Positions 9,003 through 18,593 are shown, counted from the stretch's first letter. The stretch is 64,000 nt of DNA from Sphingomonas desiccabilis (GCF_004135605.1 NZ_SDPT01000004.1:109068-173067), one strand, 5' to 3'. Notes: generated from the letters alone by a model not told the origin. Numbers and translations are program-made.

Positions 9003-10796
9003 ATGCAAACCCCTGTGATTGCCGCTCTTCCCGCCCCTAGCATGATCAGCAGCGTCGCTCGCCTTGGCCTGGCGTCGCTGGTGCTCTCGACAGCGAGCCT
9101 GGTGCTGACCCGCTTCGATGGGAGCATCGCCTTCATCTGGGCGAACACCGGACTGGTCATCGCAGCATTGTCGCTGCGGCCGCCGGAGCAATGGCGATGG
9201 CTGCTGCCCGCGTTCGGGGTCGCCATGTTTGCCGCCACGGTGTGCTTCGGCATGGGGCTGGCTGCGGCCGCCCCACTATTGGCCGCGACCATGACCGAGG
9301 CGACGCTGCCCGCCTGGCTGCTGCGCCGCTGGAAGGGGCACTTTTTTGATCGGGTTGCCGGGGTCGTCATGTTCCTGCTCGTCGCGGGGGTGTTGGGGCC
9401 TCTGGTCGGTGCGGTGATCGCTGCAACGGCGATATCGCTCCTTACCGACGCCAGTTGGGAGCGAACCGCAATCCGGTGGTTCACAAGCCATGGCCTTGGC
9501 ACCATCACCTTTACGCCGCTGATCATGCTGCTGCTGCGCGGTGAGGTCGGACGTTGGTTCCAGGTGCCGCTGCGGGAGAAGATGGGCCCTGTCGCGATGC
9601 TGGGACTGGTGGCGGTGGTGGTCGCGGGCGTCTTCCTCCAAGACGACATTCCGCTGCTGTTCCTGCCCATGCTGCCGATGCTGGCAGCCACGATGCTGTA
9701 TGTGCGGATCGGGGCTGCGGGCTCGATCGTCCTGCTGGTGGCGATTGGCGGCACGCTCTCGGTGACCGGCCACGGACCGATCCACGCGATTCCGACCCCA
9801 CCGCTCAGCCGCATTCTCTTTTTCCAGTTCTACGTCGGTTGCGCCGCGCTGTTGGTGCTGCCGGTGTCGGCACTGCTCAAACAGCATCGCCGAGCGATCC
9901 GCGACCTTTCGCAGAGCGAGGCGCGGTTCCGCCTCCTTTCGGATCGATCCGCGGACGTCATCTTGGAAGTGGCGCCGGACGGGACTATTCTCCACGCCTC
10001 CCCCTCCGTCACCCAGGTCGCCGGGCGGCCGGCCGCATATTATCTGGGGCAGCACGGCTTCACCCTGGTGCATCCGGAGGATCAGCACGTCCTATGGCGC
10101 GCGCATCGTCAGGCGCTCGCCAATCCCGACATTGCCCACACTGCCCAATTTCGCAGTCCGCGCGAGACCCCGGAACCGGCTTGGTTCGAGGCCGCTCTGC
10201 GTGGCCTGGGCGGCACCGCCGGGCAGGGATTGATCGTGGTCCTGCGCGACATCTCCGCGCGAAAGGCGACGGAACTGGCGCTCGAGATCGCGGCAAGTAC
10301 CGATCCGCTGACCGGTCTCGTCAACCGGCGGAGCTTCCTCCAGCGATTGCGCAATCAGATCGAGCATTGCCGAGTCGGAAGCAGCCAAGGCAGCGTCGCG
10401 CTGGTCGACCTGGATCACTTCAAGTCCGTCAACGACCGCTTCGGCCATGCGGTCGGCGATCTGGCGCTCCAGGCATTCGCGCGCATCACCGCCGCGACGA
10501 TCGATCGAAGGCACTGCCTCGCGCGCATCGGCGGTGAAGAGTTCGCCATTCTGCTCGTGGGGATCAGTCCGGAGGAGGCCCAGGCGGCATGCGAGCGCCT
10601 GCGCCACGCCGTCGAGCAGCTGGAGGTGGAACTGCCGAGTGCGATGCTCGAGATCGAGGGCCCCAGAGTCACCGCCAGCATCGGCTTGGTGGCGATTGAT
10701 CCAGAAAGCGATCCGGCCACCATCCTGAACCGTGCGGACGAGGCGCTCTACCGCGCAAAGGCATCAGGTCGGAACTGCGTTCAGGTCGCCGATTAA
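9003..10796 (+). CDS. Diguanylate cyclase with MASE1, PAS and GGDEF domains
   Basis: 597 aa. Residues about 10-300 form a multi-pass membrane region resembling the MASE1 sensor domain. A PAS domain follows (about 305-425, starting near SEARFRLLSDRSADVI). The C-terminal GGDEF domain carries a GGEEF active site at 510-514, which normally supports c-di-GMP synthesis from two GTP. The position five residues before the motif has no RxxD, so the usual allosteric inhibitory site appears absent. It is a single gene on the plus strand, divergent from the sco operon. The ribosome site is weak and a start at 9042 is possible. Confidence 0.9.
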   Translation: MQTPVIAALPAPSMISSVARLGLASLVLSTASLVLTRFDGSIAFIWANTGLVIAALSLRPPEQWRWLLPAFGVAMFAATVCFGMGLAAAAPLLAATMTEATLPAWLLRRWKGHFFDRVAGVVMFLLVAGVLGPLVGAVIAATAISLLTDASWERTAIRWFTSHGLGTITFTPLIMLLLRGEVGRWFQVPLREKMGPVAMLGLVAVVVAGVFLQDDIPLLFLPMLPMLAATMLYVRIGAAGSIVLLVAIGGTLSVTGHGPIHAIPTPPLSRILFFQFYVGCAALLVLPVSALLKQHRRAIRDLSQSEARFRLLSDRSADVILEVAPDGTILHASPSVTQVAGRPAAYYLGQHGFTLVHPEDQHVLWRAHRQALANPDIAHTAQFRSPRETPEPAWFEAALRGLGGTAGQGLIVVLRDISARKATELALEIAASTDPLTGLVNRRSFLQRLRNQIEHCRVGSSQGSVALVDLDHFKSVNDRFGHAVGDLALQAFARITAATIDRRHCLARIGGEEFAILLVGISPEEAQAACERLRHAVEQLEVELPSAMLEIEGPRVTASIGLVAIDPESDPATILNRADEALYRAKASGRNCVQVAD

Positions 10797-10812
10797 GCCA
10801 CGCGTGCAAAAA

Positions 10813-10840
10813 GGGCCGCCCCGGTCTCCCGAGACGGCCC
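10813..10840 (-). terminator. Intrinsic terminator of the csbD-like gene
   Basis: On the minus strand a bulged hairpin (GGGCC outer arm, GTCTC/GAGAC inner arms) is followed directly by five T residues, 33 bp past the CsbD stop. It could also serve the converging cyclase gene as a stem without T-run. Confidence 0.75.
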
Positions 10841-10872
10841 GATGCCTCCGCTCTCGCGGAACTCTGGATCGC

Positions 10873-11043
10873 TCAGATGTCGTCGCCGAGGGCGCCCTTC
10901 ACCTTGCCGGCGAACTGCTGAACCTTGCCCTTGCCTTCCTGCGCCGCGCCCTCGTCGCGGGTGGCCGGATCGTTGCTCTGCTGCTTCGCCTTGCCGAGCG
11001 CTTCGTTGACGTTGCCTTTGATCTTGTCGGTGAGTTCACCCAT
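10873..11043 (-). CDS. CsbD family stress-response protein
   Basis: 56 aa. It begins MGELTDKIKGNVNEALGKAK and ends in KGKVQQFAGKVKGALGDDI, the repeated charged amphipathic helix pattern of CsbD (YjbJ) proteins. These small abundant proteins rise under general stress, but their biochemical role is unknown. The frame is open further upstream into the thiazole synthase gene; only this start gives family-like length, and it has GGAGATCG-like ribosome binding sequence just before it. An intrinsic terminator follows. Confidence 0.88.
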   Translation of the reverse strand: MGELTDKIKGNVNEALGKAKQQSNDPATRDEGAAQEGKGKVQQFAGKVKGALGDDI

Positions 11044-11156
11044 GATCGATCTCCTCTCGGTGGCCGCGGCAGCAGCGGGAAGCGCGCCGTTCAGCCATCG
11101 GGAAGAAGAACGGGTGGAGCCGATTGCGGTTCCACGATCCAGCACCAGGACTTGCT

Positions 11157-12161
11157 TTAGATCAGTCCGGCGAGCGGGCTGGAGGGATCGGCATAGCGGC
11201 GCTTGCCCATGCGGCCGGCGCGATAGGCGAGCCGCCCCGCCTCCACCGCAGCGCGCATCGCGTGCGCCATCAGGATCGGGTCCTTGGCTTCGGCAATGGC
11301 CGTGTTCATCAGCACGCCGTCGCAGCCGAGCTCCATCGCTGCCGCCGCGTCCGACGCGGTGCCGACGCCCGCATCGACCAGCACCGGCACCTTGGCGCCC
11401 TCCACGATCAGGCGGATCGTGACTTTGTTCTGGATGCCCAGTCCCGAGCCGATCGGCGCGCCTAGCGGCATGATCGCCACCGCGCCAACATCCTCCAGCC
11501 GCTTGGCGGCGATGGGATCGTCCACACAATAGACCATCGGCTTGAAGCCTTCCTTAGCCAGGATCTCGGTCGCGCGCAGCGTCTCGACCATGTCAGGGTA
11601 GAGGGTGCGGGCCTCGCCCAGCACCTCCAGCTTCACCAGCTCCCAGCCGCCCGCCTCGCGCGCCAGCCGCAGTGTGCGGATCGCGTCCTCGGCCGTGAAG
11701 CAGCCAGCGGTGTTGGGCAGATAGGTGATCTTCTTGGGATCGATATAGTCGGTCAGCATCGGCGCCTTCGGATCGGTGACGTTCACCCGGCGAACGGCGA
11801 CGGTGACGATCTCCGCGCCCGAGGCTTCGACTGCGGCGGCGTTCTGCGCCATGTCCTTGTACTTGCCGGTGCCGACGATCAGCCGCGAGCGGAAGCGCTT
11901 GCCCGCGACCTCCCAGCGGTCCTCGTCCACCGCCACCCCATGGTCGCCGCCGCCGACGAAGTGGACGATCTCCAGCTCGTCGCCGTCGTGGAGCTTGGTC
12001 TCATGCAGCGTGGAGCGGGGCACCACCTCCAGGTTGCGCTCGACCGCGACCTTTTCCGGAACCAGCCCGATCTCGGCGGCCAGCTCGGCAATGGTCTGGC
12101 CGGCGCGGACGCGCTTGTGCTCGCCGTTGACGATGATGGAGATGGTGCCGTCATTGTGCAT
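11157..12161 (-). CDS. thiG: Fused sulfur carrier ThiS-thiazole synthase ThiG
   Basis: 334 aa. Residues 1-70 are a ThiS ubiquitin-like domain ([12 protein letters not shown] to [14 protein letters not shown]). The remainder is a full ThiG TIM barrel (starting [13 protein letters not shown], with the Schiff-base lysine expected in the conserved VKLEVLG segment, and [12 protein letters not shown] for phosphate binding). ThiG makes the thiazole phosphate of thiamin from deoxyxylulose phosphate, dehydroglycine and ThiS-thiocarboxylate. In free ThiS the thiocarboxylate forms on a terminal Gly-Gly; here the Gly-Gly is internal. No TPP riboswitch is apparent upstream. Confidence 0.93.
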   Translation of the reverse strand: MHNDGTISIIVNGEHKRVRAGQTIAELAAEIGLVPEKVAVERNLEVVPRSTLHETKLHDGDELEIVHFVGGGDHGVAVDEDRWEVAGKRFRSRLIVGTGKYKDMAQNAAAVEASGAEIVTVAVRRVNVTDPKAPMLTDYIDPKKITYLPNTAGCFTAEDAIRTLRLAREAGGWELVKLEVLGEARTLYPDMVETLRATEILAKEGFKPMVYCVDDPIAAKRLEDVGAVAIMPLGAPIGSGLGIQNKVTIRLIVEGAKVPVLVDAGVGTASDAAAAMELGCDGVLMNTAIAEAKDPILMAHAMRAAVEAGRLAYRAGRMGKRRYADPSSPLAGLI

Positions 12162-12278
12162 TCGGGTTCGCCTTGGCTGTCGTCGGAGTTGCGGCGCGTC
12201 TCGACTTCGTTCGGCGCTCGCGGCTATGGCCGGGCATATAGGGTGCCGGCATCCCGGCCCGCAACCGAAAGGCAGCGC

Positions 12279-12725
12279 ATGGCCGACACCGTCCCCGCAA
12301 CCGTCTTCGTCCTCAACGGCCCCAATCTGAACCTGCTGGGGCTGCGCGAGCCCGAGATCTACGGCCACGACACGCTGGACGACATCGCCGGCATGCTGGA
12401 GGATCGCGCCCGCGAGCTCGACCTGGAGATCGACCTGCGCCAGTCGAACCACGAAGGCCATCTGATCGACTGGCTGCACGAGGCGCAGGCGCAGCAGGCG
12501 CGCGCCGTGCTGCTGAACGCGGGCGGCTTCACCCACACGTCGGTGGCGCTGCACGACGCGATCAAATCGGTGAAGACGCCGGTGATCGAGGTGCACCTGT
12601 CGAACCCCCATCGACGGGAGAGCTTTCGCCACACCAGCCTGATCGGACAGGCGGCAAAGGGAACCATCGCCGGATTCGGGGCGCTTTCCTACCTGCTGGC
12701 GCTTGAAGCCGCCGCGCGCATCTGA
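12279..12725 (+). CDS. aroQ: Type II 3-dehydroquinate dehydratase
   Basis: 148 aa, typical for the small type II enzyme of the shikimate pathway. The N-terminal [20 protein letters not shown] contains the flexible active-site loop with its arginine and catalytic tyrosine, and [15 protein letters not shown] plus [20 protein letters not shown] segments complete the site. The true start is the ATG at 12279; an open frame extends upstream but is antisense to the thiSG promoter. It heads the rightward aroQ-accB-accC order common in alphaproteobacteria. Confidence 0.96.
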   Translation: MADTVPATVFVLNGPNLNLLGLREPEIYGHDTLDDIAGMLEDRARELDLEIDLRQSNHEGHLIDWLHEAQAQQARAVLLNAGGFTHTSVALHDAIKSVKTPVIEVHLSNPHRRESFRHTSLIGQAAKGTIAGFGALSYLLALEAAARI

Positions 12726-12755
12726 CAGGAGCCCGGTTTTTCCCTTGGGGGTCAC

Positions 12756-13259
12756 ATGGCAGAAGATACGCAACCCGCCACCATGGCGATCGACATCGAG
12801 CTGGTGCGCCAGCTGGCGGAAGTGCTCGACCAGACTCAGCTGACCGAGATCGAGGTGGAGGACGGCAGCCGCAAGGTTCGCGTCGCGCGCAAGGCAGCGC
12901 CGGTCGCGCAGATGCCGATGGCGATGCCGCAGGGCTATGCCCCGCAACCGGCGCCGATGGCGGGTGCACCCGCGTCGCCCGCAGCCGCCCCGGCCGAAGC
13001 CGGCGGCTCGGCACCGACCGCGACCGCCGATGCGGTCAAGTCGCCGATGGTCGGCACCGTGTACGTGGCCGCGGAGCCGGGCGCGAAGCCGTTCGTCTCG
13101 GTCGGCCAGAAGGTTGCGGCCGGCGACACGCTGGTCATCATCGAAGCGATGAAGGTCATGAACCCGATCCAGGCGACGGCCGCCGGTACCGTCACCGCCG
13201 TGCTCGTCTCCAACGGCCAGCCGGTCGAATTCGACCAGCCGCTCGTCGTCGTCGAGTAA
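12756..13259 (+). CDS. accB: Biotin carboxyl carrier protein of acetyl-CoA carboxylase
   Basis: 167 aa. A short N-terminal helical region binds the carboxylase, a Pro/Ala-rich linker spans about 47-88, and the C-terminal biotinyl domain contains EAMKVMN with the acceptor lysine at 133. It carries biotin between biotin carboxylase and the transferase in fatty acid synthesis. It lies 30 bp after aroQ and 4 bp before accC, and is presumably co-transcribed with both. Confidence 0.97.
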   Translation: MAEDTQPATMAIDIELVRQLAEVLDQTQLTEIEVEDGSRKVRVARKAAPVAQMPMAMPQGYAPQPAPMAGAPASPAAAPAEAGGSAPTATADAVKSPMVGTVYVAAEPGAKPFVSVGQKVAAGDTLVIIEAMKVMNPIQATAAGTVTAVLVSNGQPVEFDQPLVVVE

Positions 13260-13263
13260 GCCC

Positions 13264-14619
13264 GTGGCCGAGATCAAGAAGCTGCTGATCGCCAATCGCG
13301 GCGAAATTGCGCTCCGCATCCATCGCGCCTGCCACGAAATGGGGATCAAGACGGTGGCGGTCCATTCGACCGCCGACGCCGACGCGATGCACGTGCGGCT
13401 GGCGGACGAGGCGGTGTGCATCGGCCCGCCGTCCGCGGCCGAGAGCTACCTCAACATCCCCAACATCATCTCGGCTGCCGAGGTGACGGGCGCGGACGCG
13501 ATCCACCCGGGCTATGGCTTCCTGTCGGAGAACGCCAAGTTCGCCGAGATCGTCGAGTCGCATAACCTGATCTTCGTGGGCCCCAAGCCCGAGCACATCC
13601 GGACGATGGGCGACAAGGTCGAGGCGAAGCGTACCGCGGGCGCCCTGGGGCTGCCGCTGGTGCCGGGCTCCGACGGCGCGATCAGCGACCTGGCCGAGGC
13701 ACAGGCGCTGGCCGAACAGATCGGCTATCCCGTCATCATCAAGGCGGCATCGGGCGGCGGCGGCCGCGGCATGAAGGTGTGCACCAGCCCCGACCAGCTT
13801 GAAACGCTGATGCAGCAGGCCGGCACGGAGGCGAAGGCCGCGTTCGGCGACGCGACCGTGTACATGGAAAAGTATCTGGGCAATCCCAGGCACATCGAAT
13901 TCCAGGTGTTCGGCGACGGCAACGGCAACGCCATCCACCTGGGCGAGCGCGACTGCTCGCTGCAGCGGCGCCACCAGAAGGTGCTGGAGGAAGCCCCCTC
14001 CCCGATCCTGTCGACCGAGGAACGCGACCGCATGGGCGCGATCGTCGCCAAGGCGATGGCCGACATGGGCTATCGCGGCGCCGGCACGATCGAGTTCCTG
14101 TGGGAAGACGGCGAGTTCTACTTCATCGAGATGAACACCCGCCTGCAGGTGGAGCATCCGGTGACGGAGATGATCACCGGCGTCGACCTGGTGCGCGAGC
14201 AGATCCGCGTCGCCGAGGGGCACCCGCTGTCGGTCCAGCAGGACGAGATCGAGTTCCGCGGCCATGCGATCGAATGCCGCATCAATGCCGAGGATCCGCG
14301 CACCTTCACCCCCTCCCCGGGCAAGGTCGCGGCCTATCACGTGCCGGGCGGCATGCACGTCCGCGTCGATAGCGGCCTCTATGCCGGCTACAAGGTACCG
14401 CCCTACTACGACAGCATGATCGCCAAGCTGATCGTCTATGGCCGTACCCGCGAGGGATGCCTGCTGCGCCTGCAGCGTGCGCTCGACGAGTTCGTGATCG
14501 AGGGAATGAAGACCACCATCCCGCTCCACCAGGCACTGCTCGACGACCCCGAGTTCCGGGAGGGGGCGTATACGATCAAGTGGCTGGAGGAATGGCTGGC
14601 CAAGCAGCCGGTCGCATGA
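13264..14619 (+). CDS. accC: Biotin carboxylase subunit of acetyl-CoA carboxylase
   Basis: 451 aa, normal AccC length. The start is a GTG (GTG GCC GAG ATC), 4 bp after accB. An ATP-grasp enzyme that carboxylates biotin on AccB. Visible features are the N-terminal [12 protein letters not shown], the glycine-rich ATP lid [13 protein letters not shown], the EFQVFGD and [18 protein letters not shown] segments, and [17 protein letters not shown] with catalytic residues. There are no signs of damage. Confidence 0.97.
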   Translation: MAEIKKLLIANRGEIALRIHRACHEMGIKTVAVHSTADADAMHVRLADEAVCIGPPSAAESYLNIPNIISAAEVTGADAIHPGYGFLSENAKFAEIVESHNLIFVGPKPEHIRTMGDKVEAKRTAGALGLPLVPGSDGAISDLAEAQALAEQIGYPVIIKAASGGGGRGMKVCTSPDQLETLMQQAGTEAKAAFGDATVYMEKYLGNPRHIEFQVFGDGNGNAIHLGERDCSLQRRHQKVLEEAPSPILSTEERDRMGAIVAKAMADMGYRGAGTIEFLWEDGEFYFIEMNTRLQVEHPVTEMITGVDLVREQIRVAEGHPLSVQQDEIEFRGHAIECRINAEDPRTFTPSPGKVAAYHVPGGMHVRVDSGLYAGYKVPPYYDSMIAKLIVYGRTREGCLLRLQRALDEFVIEGMKTTIPLHQALLDDPEFREGAYTIKWLEEWLAKQPVA

Positions 14620-14704
14620 TCGCGGGCCGGGCCGGCGCATGGAAGTTCCCCGCGCCGGTCCCGCCCCTCTACCGCCCGTCCACTCAGCAGCAGGGAAGAA
14701 CGCA

Positions 14705-15049
14705 TTGAAGGCGACCATCTGGCACAATCCCCGCTGCTCCAAGTCACGCGAGGCGCTCGCCATCCTCAGCGACACGCCGGGCGTGGACGTGGAGGTGGTC
14801 GAATATCTGAAGACGCCGCCGAGCCGAGAAGCGCTCGCCGCGCTTTATGCGCGCGCTGGGATCACGCCCGCACAGGGGCTGCGCAAAGGCGAGTCGATCG
14901 CCAAGGAACAGGGGCTCGCCGGTGCCTCCGACGAGGCCATCCTGGACGCCATGGCCGCGCACCCCATCCTGATCGAGCGACCGCTGGTGGAGACCGAGAA
15001 GGGCGTCCGGCTGGGCCGCCCGCCCGAAGCGATCCGCGAGATCCTGTAG
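14705..15049 (+). CDS. arsC: ArsC-family glutaredoxin-dependent arsenate reductase
   Basis: 114 aa with a TTG start preceded by AGGGAAGA; the longer ATG frame at 14639 adds a non-homologous N-terminus. The protein begins with a thioredoxin-fold strand and the catalytic motif NPRCSKSREAL (Cys11). A later region (HPILIERPLVE) carries the arginine expected to complete the site. Members reduce arsenate to arsenite with glutathione/glutaredoxin. No arsR, arsB or ACR3 gene is adjacent, so an arsenic role is not supported by context, and a Spx/YffB-like housekeeping role remains possible. Confidence 0.85.
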   Translation: MKATIWHNPRCSKSREALAILSDTPGVDVEVVEYLKTPPSREALAALYARAGITPAQGLRKGESIAKEQGLAGASDEAILDAMAAHPILIERPLVETEKGVRLGRPPEAIREIL

Positions 15050-15054
15050 AACCG

Positions 15055-16623
15055 ATGGCCAGGCTTTCTCCCCCGCTCGAACCGGGTCGTAACTGCTGGC
15101 GGATCGAGAAGGCGACCCGCGCCGCCGTCATCATCGATGCCGACGCTTATTTCCGGCTGGCGCGCGCGGCGATGCGCAGGGCGGAACAGCAGTTGCTGCT
15201 GATCGGCTGGGACTTCGACGGGCGCATCAAGTTGGTGACCGAAGAAGAGGACGAGGCTCCAGCGCGCGTGGGCGCGTTCCTGGAGTGGCTGGTGGAGGCC
15301 CGCAAAGGCCTGCACGTCCACATCCTGCGTTGGGACACCGGCGCCATCAAGTCCCTGTTCCGGGGCAGCACCATCCTCACGATCCTGCGCTGGATGGCGC
15401 ACCCGCGCATCACCGCCAAGCTCGACGGATTTCATCCCCCGGCCGCCTCCCACCACCAGAAGATCGTCGTCATCGACGATTGCCTCGCCTTTTGCGGAGG
15501 CATCGACATGACGGCCGACCGCTGGGACACGCGCGACCACCGCGCGGACGAGCCTGCGCGCATCGAGCCCGATGGCACTCCCTACGGACCCTGGCACGAT
15601 GCGACCACGGCGCTCGCCGGGCCGGTGGCAAAGGCACTGGGTGAATTGTGTCGCACCCGCTGGCAGTTGGCGGGCGGCCAGAGGCTGCCCGAGCCGGCCG
15701 AAAACGTGAGCCCGCCCTGGCCGGACGGGCTGGACGCGACCTTCACCGAGGTCGAGGTCGCGATCTCCCGCTCGTCGCCGGAGATGCCGGGCCAGCCGCC
15801 GGTGCGCGAGATCGAGGCGCTCTATCTGGACCTGATCGCGCGTGCAGAACGCTGGATCTATGCCGAGAGCCAGTATTTCGCGTCGCGCAAGATCGCCGAG
15901 GCGATCGCCCGGCGCCTGGACGAGCCCGAGGGGCCTGAGATCGTGATCGTCAACCCAGTCAGCGCCCAGGGCTGGCTGGAGCCGATCGCGATGGATACCG
16001 CGCGGGCGCGGCTGATTGGGGCGCTGCGCCGACGCGATCGCTACGGCCGCTTCCGCTTCTACCATGCCGAAAACGAGGCGGGCGAGCCGATCTACATCCA
16101 CGCGAAGGTAACCGTCACCGACGGCGAGATCCTGCGGGTGGGATCGTCCAACTTCAACAACCGGTCGATGCGGCTCGACACCGAATGCGACGTGACGATC
16201 GATTCGACGCGGCCGGCGAACACCCATGCGGCCCCGGCGATCGCCAACGTCGCCCATGCGCTGGTGGCCGAGCATACCGCCACCGAGCCGGAGGTCGTCG
16301 CCCGGCGCATGGCCGAAACCGGTTCGCTGATCGCGGCGATCGAGAGCCTGAGCCCCGCCACCGGACGCCGCCTGCGCCCCTATCAGGATCCGGACCTCAA
16401 CAGCGTGGAGAAGTGGCTGGCCGACAACGAGGTACTCGACCCCGAAGGCCCCGACGAGATGTTCGAAGCGCTGTCGAACCGCGGCGGGTTGCTGCGCCGG
16501 CTGCGCCCTGGGCACGAGGCGCCGACGCCGACCGCGCTCTATGCGGCGGGTGCCGTCGCGGCAGCGGCGGTGGGCGGCGTGGTCGGGACCATGCTGTGGC
16601 GGCGGCGCGAGCGGCGCGACTGA
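15055..16623 (+). CDS. Phospholipase D-type / cardiolipin synthase-like protein
   Basis: 522 aa. Two HKD motifs are present: HQKIVVIDD with His134, Lys136 and Asp141, and HAKVTVTDG with His349, Lys351 and Asp356, each followed by a Gly/Ser/Asn segment (GSSNFNNRS in the second). A C-terminal hydrophobic stretch (about 492-515) is followed by RRRERRD, a likely membrane anchor. Enzymes of this type transfer phosphatidyl groups or hydrolyse phospholipids. It lacks the two N-terminal membrane segments of standard ClsA. It starts 5 bp after arsC. Confidence 0.87.
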   Translation: MARLSPPLEPGRNCWRIEKATRAAVIIDADAYFRLARAAMRRAEQQLLLIGWDFDGRIKLVTEEEDEAPARVGAFLEWLVEARKGLHVHILRWDTGAIKSLFRGSTILTILRWMAHPRITAKLDGFHPPAASHHQKIVVIDDCLAFCGGIDMTADRWDTRDHRADEPARIEPDGTPYGPWHDATTALAGPVAKALGELCRTRWQLAGGQRLPEPAENVSPPWPDGLDATFTEVEVAISRSSPEMPGQPPVREIEALYLDLIARAERWIYAESQYFASRKIAEAIARRLDEPEGPEIVIVNPVSAQGWLEPIAMDTARARLIGALRRRDRYGRFRFYHAENEAGEPIYIHAKVTVTDGEILRVGSSNFNNRSMRLDTECDVTIDSTRPANTHAAPAIANVAHALVAEHTATEPEVVARRMAETGSLIAAIESLSPATGRRLRPYQDPDLNSVEKWLADNEVLDPEGPDEMFEALSNRGGLLRRLRPGHEAPTPTALYAAGAVAAAAVGGVVGTMLWRRRERRD

Positions 16624-16638
16624 GGCTTAGCACGCGCT

Positions 16639-16685
16639 CCCCGCCTCCCCGGCGCTTCCTCCACAGCGTTCCTGAGGAGGCGGGG
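16639..16685 (+). terminator. GC-rich inverted repeat past the phospholipase D gene
   Basis: Perfect 10-bp arms CCCCGCCTCC (16639-16648) and GGAGGCGGGG (16676-16685) enclose a 27-base loop, 15 bp after the stop codon. No T-run follows. It is probably a transcript 3' structure separating the gene from cidA-lrgB. Confidence 0.5.
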
Positions 16686-16804
16686 GTTGAGAGCCGGGTC
16701 GAGCAGCGGTTTCCCGCGCCGCGGCTACCCTCCGGTGCCGGATGTACTTCGCTCGGACGCTGTGCTTCAGCGCAGGGAGGCCTGCCCTCACCCATGGACA
16801 CCCG

Positions 16805-17155
16805 ATGATCGCCGCGATTGCCCTGCTGCTGTTCTGCCAACTCCTTGGCGAAGCGCTGAACCGCGGACTTGGCGTGCCCCTGCCGGGTCCTGTGCTCGGC
16901 ATGTTCCTGCTGTTCGCTTGGCTGAAACTCCGCCCCGGCGAGCGGGTAGAGCTGAAGGCGGTCGCAACCTGGCTGATCGGGCATTTCGCGGTGCTGTTCG
17001 TGCCAGCGACCATGGGGCTGATCGACGAGGGGCCGGCGCTCGCGCGCGATGGCGTGGGGATCGTCGTCGCCTGCGTGGTCGCGACATTGCTGACCATCGC
17101 GGTCACCGCCTTCGTGTTCCGCTGGGTCTCCGCCCGCGACGAGATCGCCGCATGA
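16805..17155 (+). CDS. cidA: CidA/LrgA family holin-like membrane protein
   Basis: 116 aa, four predicted membrane segments. It starts MIAAIALLLFCQLLGEAL and contains the family signature GVPLPGPVLGMFLLF and ATWLIGHFAVLFVPATMGL. Members form oligomeric pores tied to murein turnover or to export of small metabolites such as pyruvate by-products. The ATG at 16805 gives the family-like N-terminus; the frame continues upstream to 16742 without similarity. It overlaps the lrgB-type gene by 4 bp, the standard cidA-cidB/lrgA-lrgB pair. Confidence 0.9.
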   Translation: MIAAIALLLFCQLLGEALNRGLGVPLPGPVLGMFLLFAWLKLRPGERVELKAVATWLIGHFAVLFVPATMGLIDEGPALARDGVGIVVACVVATLLTIAVTAFVFRWVSARDEIAA

Positions 17156-17850
17156 GCGGGATTGCCTCCCTGCTCCAGACGCCGTTGCTGTGGATCGCAG
17201 CCACGCTGCTGGTGTTCGAGGGCGCGGACAGGATCTCGCGTCGCAGCAACCGCCACCCGCTCGCCCATCCGGTGCTGATGTCGGTGCCGGTGCTGGCGGT
17301 CATCCTGTACGCGACGGGCACGCCGTATCGGACCTATGCGCAAGGAACGGCGACGCTCACCTTCCTGCTCGGTCCCGCTACGGTATCCCTGGCCGTGCCG
17401 CTGTGGCGCAATTGGCCGCTGGTGCGCCAGTCGGCCAAGGCGGTGTTGGCCGCCCTGCTCGCCGGCTCCGTGACGGCGATCGTGAGCGCCGTCACGATCG
17501 CCTGGGCATTCGGCGCCTCGCCGGCGGTGTTGGCCACGCTGGCGCCGCATTCGGCGACGACGCCCGTGGGGATGGCGATCGCGGAAGGCATCGGCGGCAT
17601 TCCCGCGCTGGCCGCCGTTGCGATCCTGATCACCGGCATCCTCGGCGCCATGGTCGCAACGCCGCTCCTCAATTGGCTGAAGATCACGGACCAGCGCGCG
17701 CGCGGCTTTGCAGTCGGTGTCACTGCCCACGGCCTGGGCACCGCCCGCGCCTTTCAGGTGAGCGAGACCGCCGGCACCTTCGCAGGCATGGCCATGGCAC
17801 TGAACGCGGCGACGACGGCCCTGCTGCTGTCGCTCGTGGCGCTGCTTTGA
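17152..17850 (+). CDS. lrgB: LrgB/CidB family membrane protein
   Basis: 232 aa, about seven membrane segments. Typical blocks are NRHPLAHPVLMSVP, YRTYAQGTATLTFLLGPATVSLAVPLW and the C-terminal GVTAHGLGTARAFQVSETAGTFAGMAMALN, which are strongly conserved in LrgB/CidB/PLGG1 proteins. The plant homologue transports glycolate and glycerate, and bacterial pairs act in lysis control or overflow-metabolite movement. It is translationally coupled to the upstream cidA-type gene by an ATGA overlap. Confidence 0.92.
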   Translation: MSGIASLLQTPLLWIAATLLVFEGADRISRRSNRHPLAHPVLMSVPVLAVILYATGTPYRTYAQGTATLTFLLGPATVSLAVPLWRNWPLVRQSAKAVLAALLAGSVTAIVSAVTIAWAFGASPAVLATLAPHSATTPVGMAIAEGIGGIPALAAVAILITGILGAMVATPLLNWLKITDQRARGFAVGVTAHGLGTARAFQVSETAGTFAGMAMALNAATTALLLSLVALL

Positions 17851-17956
17851 GGGGGCAACGCTTTCCCGGCCGGCTGCCGCTGGCTATCGTCGACAGGATA
17901 CGTCGTGGGAAGGGAGAGCCGCATGGAACAGGACTGCGGCGAACGGGCACCCACCG

Positions 17957-18364
17957 GTGACTGAACAACCGCCGGCCGCGGAGGTGACACTGCTGCGGCG
18001 GGGGCGAAGCGCGCGCATTGCGTGGCTGTGCCTGGGCCTCGTGCTGGTAGGAATCGGCTTCATCGGCGTGTTCATCCCGCTGTTGCCGACTACCGATTTC
18101 CTGATCCTGGCGCTCCCCTGTTTCGCACGTTCGTCCCCTCGGCTTGAGCTATGGCTGTTGCGGCATCCGCGCTTCGGGCCGGCTTTGGTTGCCTGGCGCG
18201 AGCGCGGGGCCGTGCCCCGCCATGCCAAGCTCGCCTCCTGGCTCGGGATGGCCGTTGGCTTCGGCCTGTTTTGCTGGGCGGTGCGGCCGAGTTGGGTCCT
18301 TGCGCTGATCGTCGCAGCGATACTGGTCGGCTGCGCCACATGGGTGCTGCGACGTCCTTCCTGA
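17957..18364 (+). CDS. DUF454/YbaN family membrane protein
   Basis: 135 aa with a GTG start. Three hydrophobic segments are visible, including GIGFIGVFIPLLPTTDFLILALPCFARSSPR, the DUF454 (YbaN) signature with the LPTT motif. Function unknown. A 13-codon ORF (ATG at 17923, preceded by AGGGAGAG) ends 5 bp inside this gene, so translation may be coupled to that leader. Alternatively the leader ATG has no role and GTG is reached directly. Confidence 0.82.
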   Translation: MTEQPPAAEVTLLRRGRSARIAWLCLGLVLVGIGFIGVFIPLLPTTDFLILALPCFARSSPRLELWLLRHPRFGPALVAWRERGAVPRHAKLASWLGMAVGFGLFCWAVRPSWVLALIVAAILVGCATWVLRRPS

Positions 18365-18593
18365 AAGATGAGCCGCGGCGCGGCCTGCAGGCGGTGCCAT
18401 GCAGTGCTGCCGGACTGGTGGCACCGACGAAAGCGTGCGTGACGCTGAAGTTGTCGGTGTGTCGACGGGCTGTCGAATTGTTGACCGCTGAAGTCCGGAG
18501 CTTCCGATAAAAGGAATTTAATGTAACAAACAGGCCGACGCCAATTGTCGACAGCGGCACAGCAGGAGCCGCGTCAATCCGGGGGAGACCTGA

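Noticed and set aside
12162..12278. Possible TPP riboswitch upstream of thiSG
   Set aside because: The conserved TPP (THI element) blocks, including CUGAGA and the late GAACCUG-like segment, are absent from the 117-bp gap.
14639..14704. ATG start 22 codons upstream for arsC
   Set aside because: The extension has no similarity to ArsC, whose fold begins at the TTG start with AGGGAAGA upstream.
13192..14775. Minus-strand frame of 527 codons
   Set aside because: Antisense of accC. No motif supports it.
14705..15049. Arsenic-resistance operon
   Set aside because: Only an ArsC-like gene is present; arsR, arsB and ACR3 are missing, so the context does not support a dedicated arsenic system.
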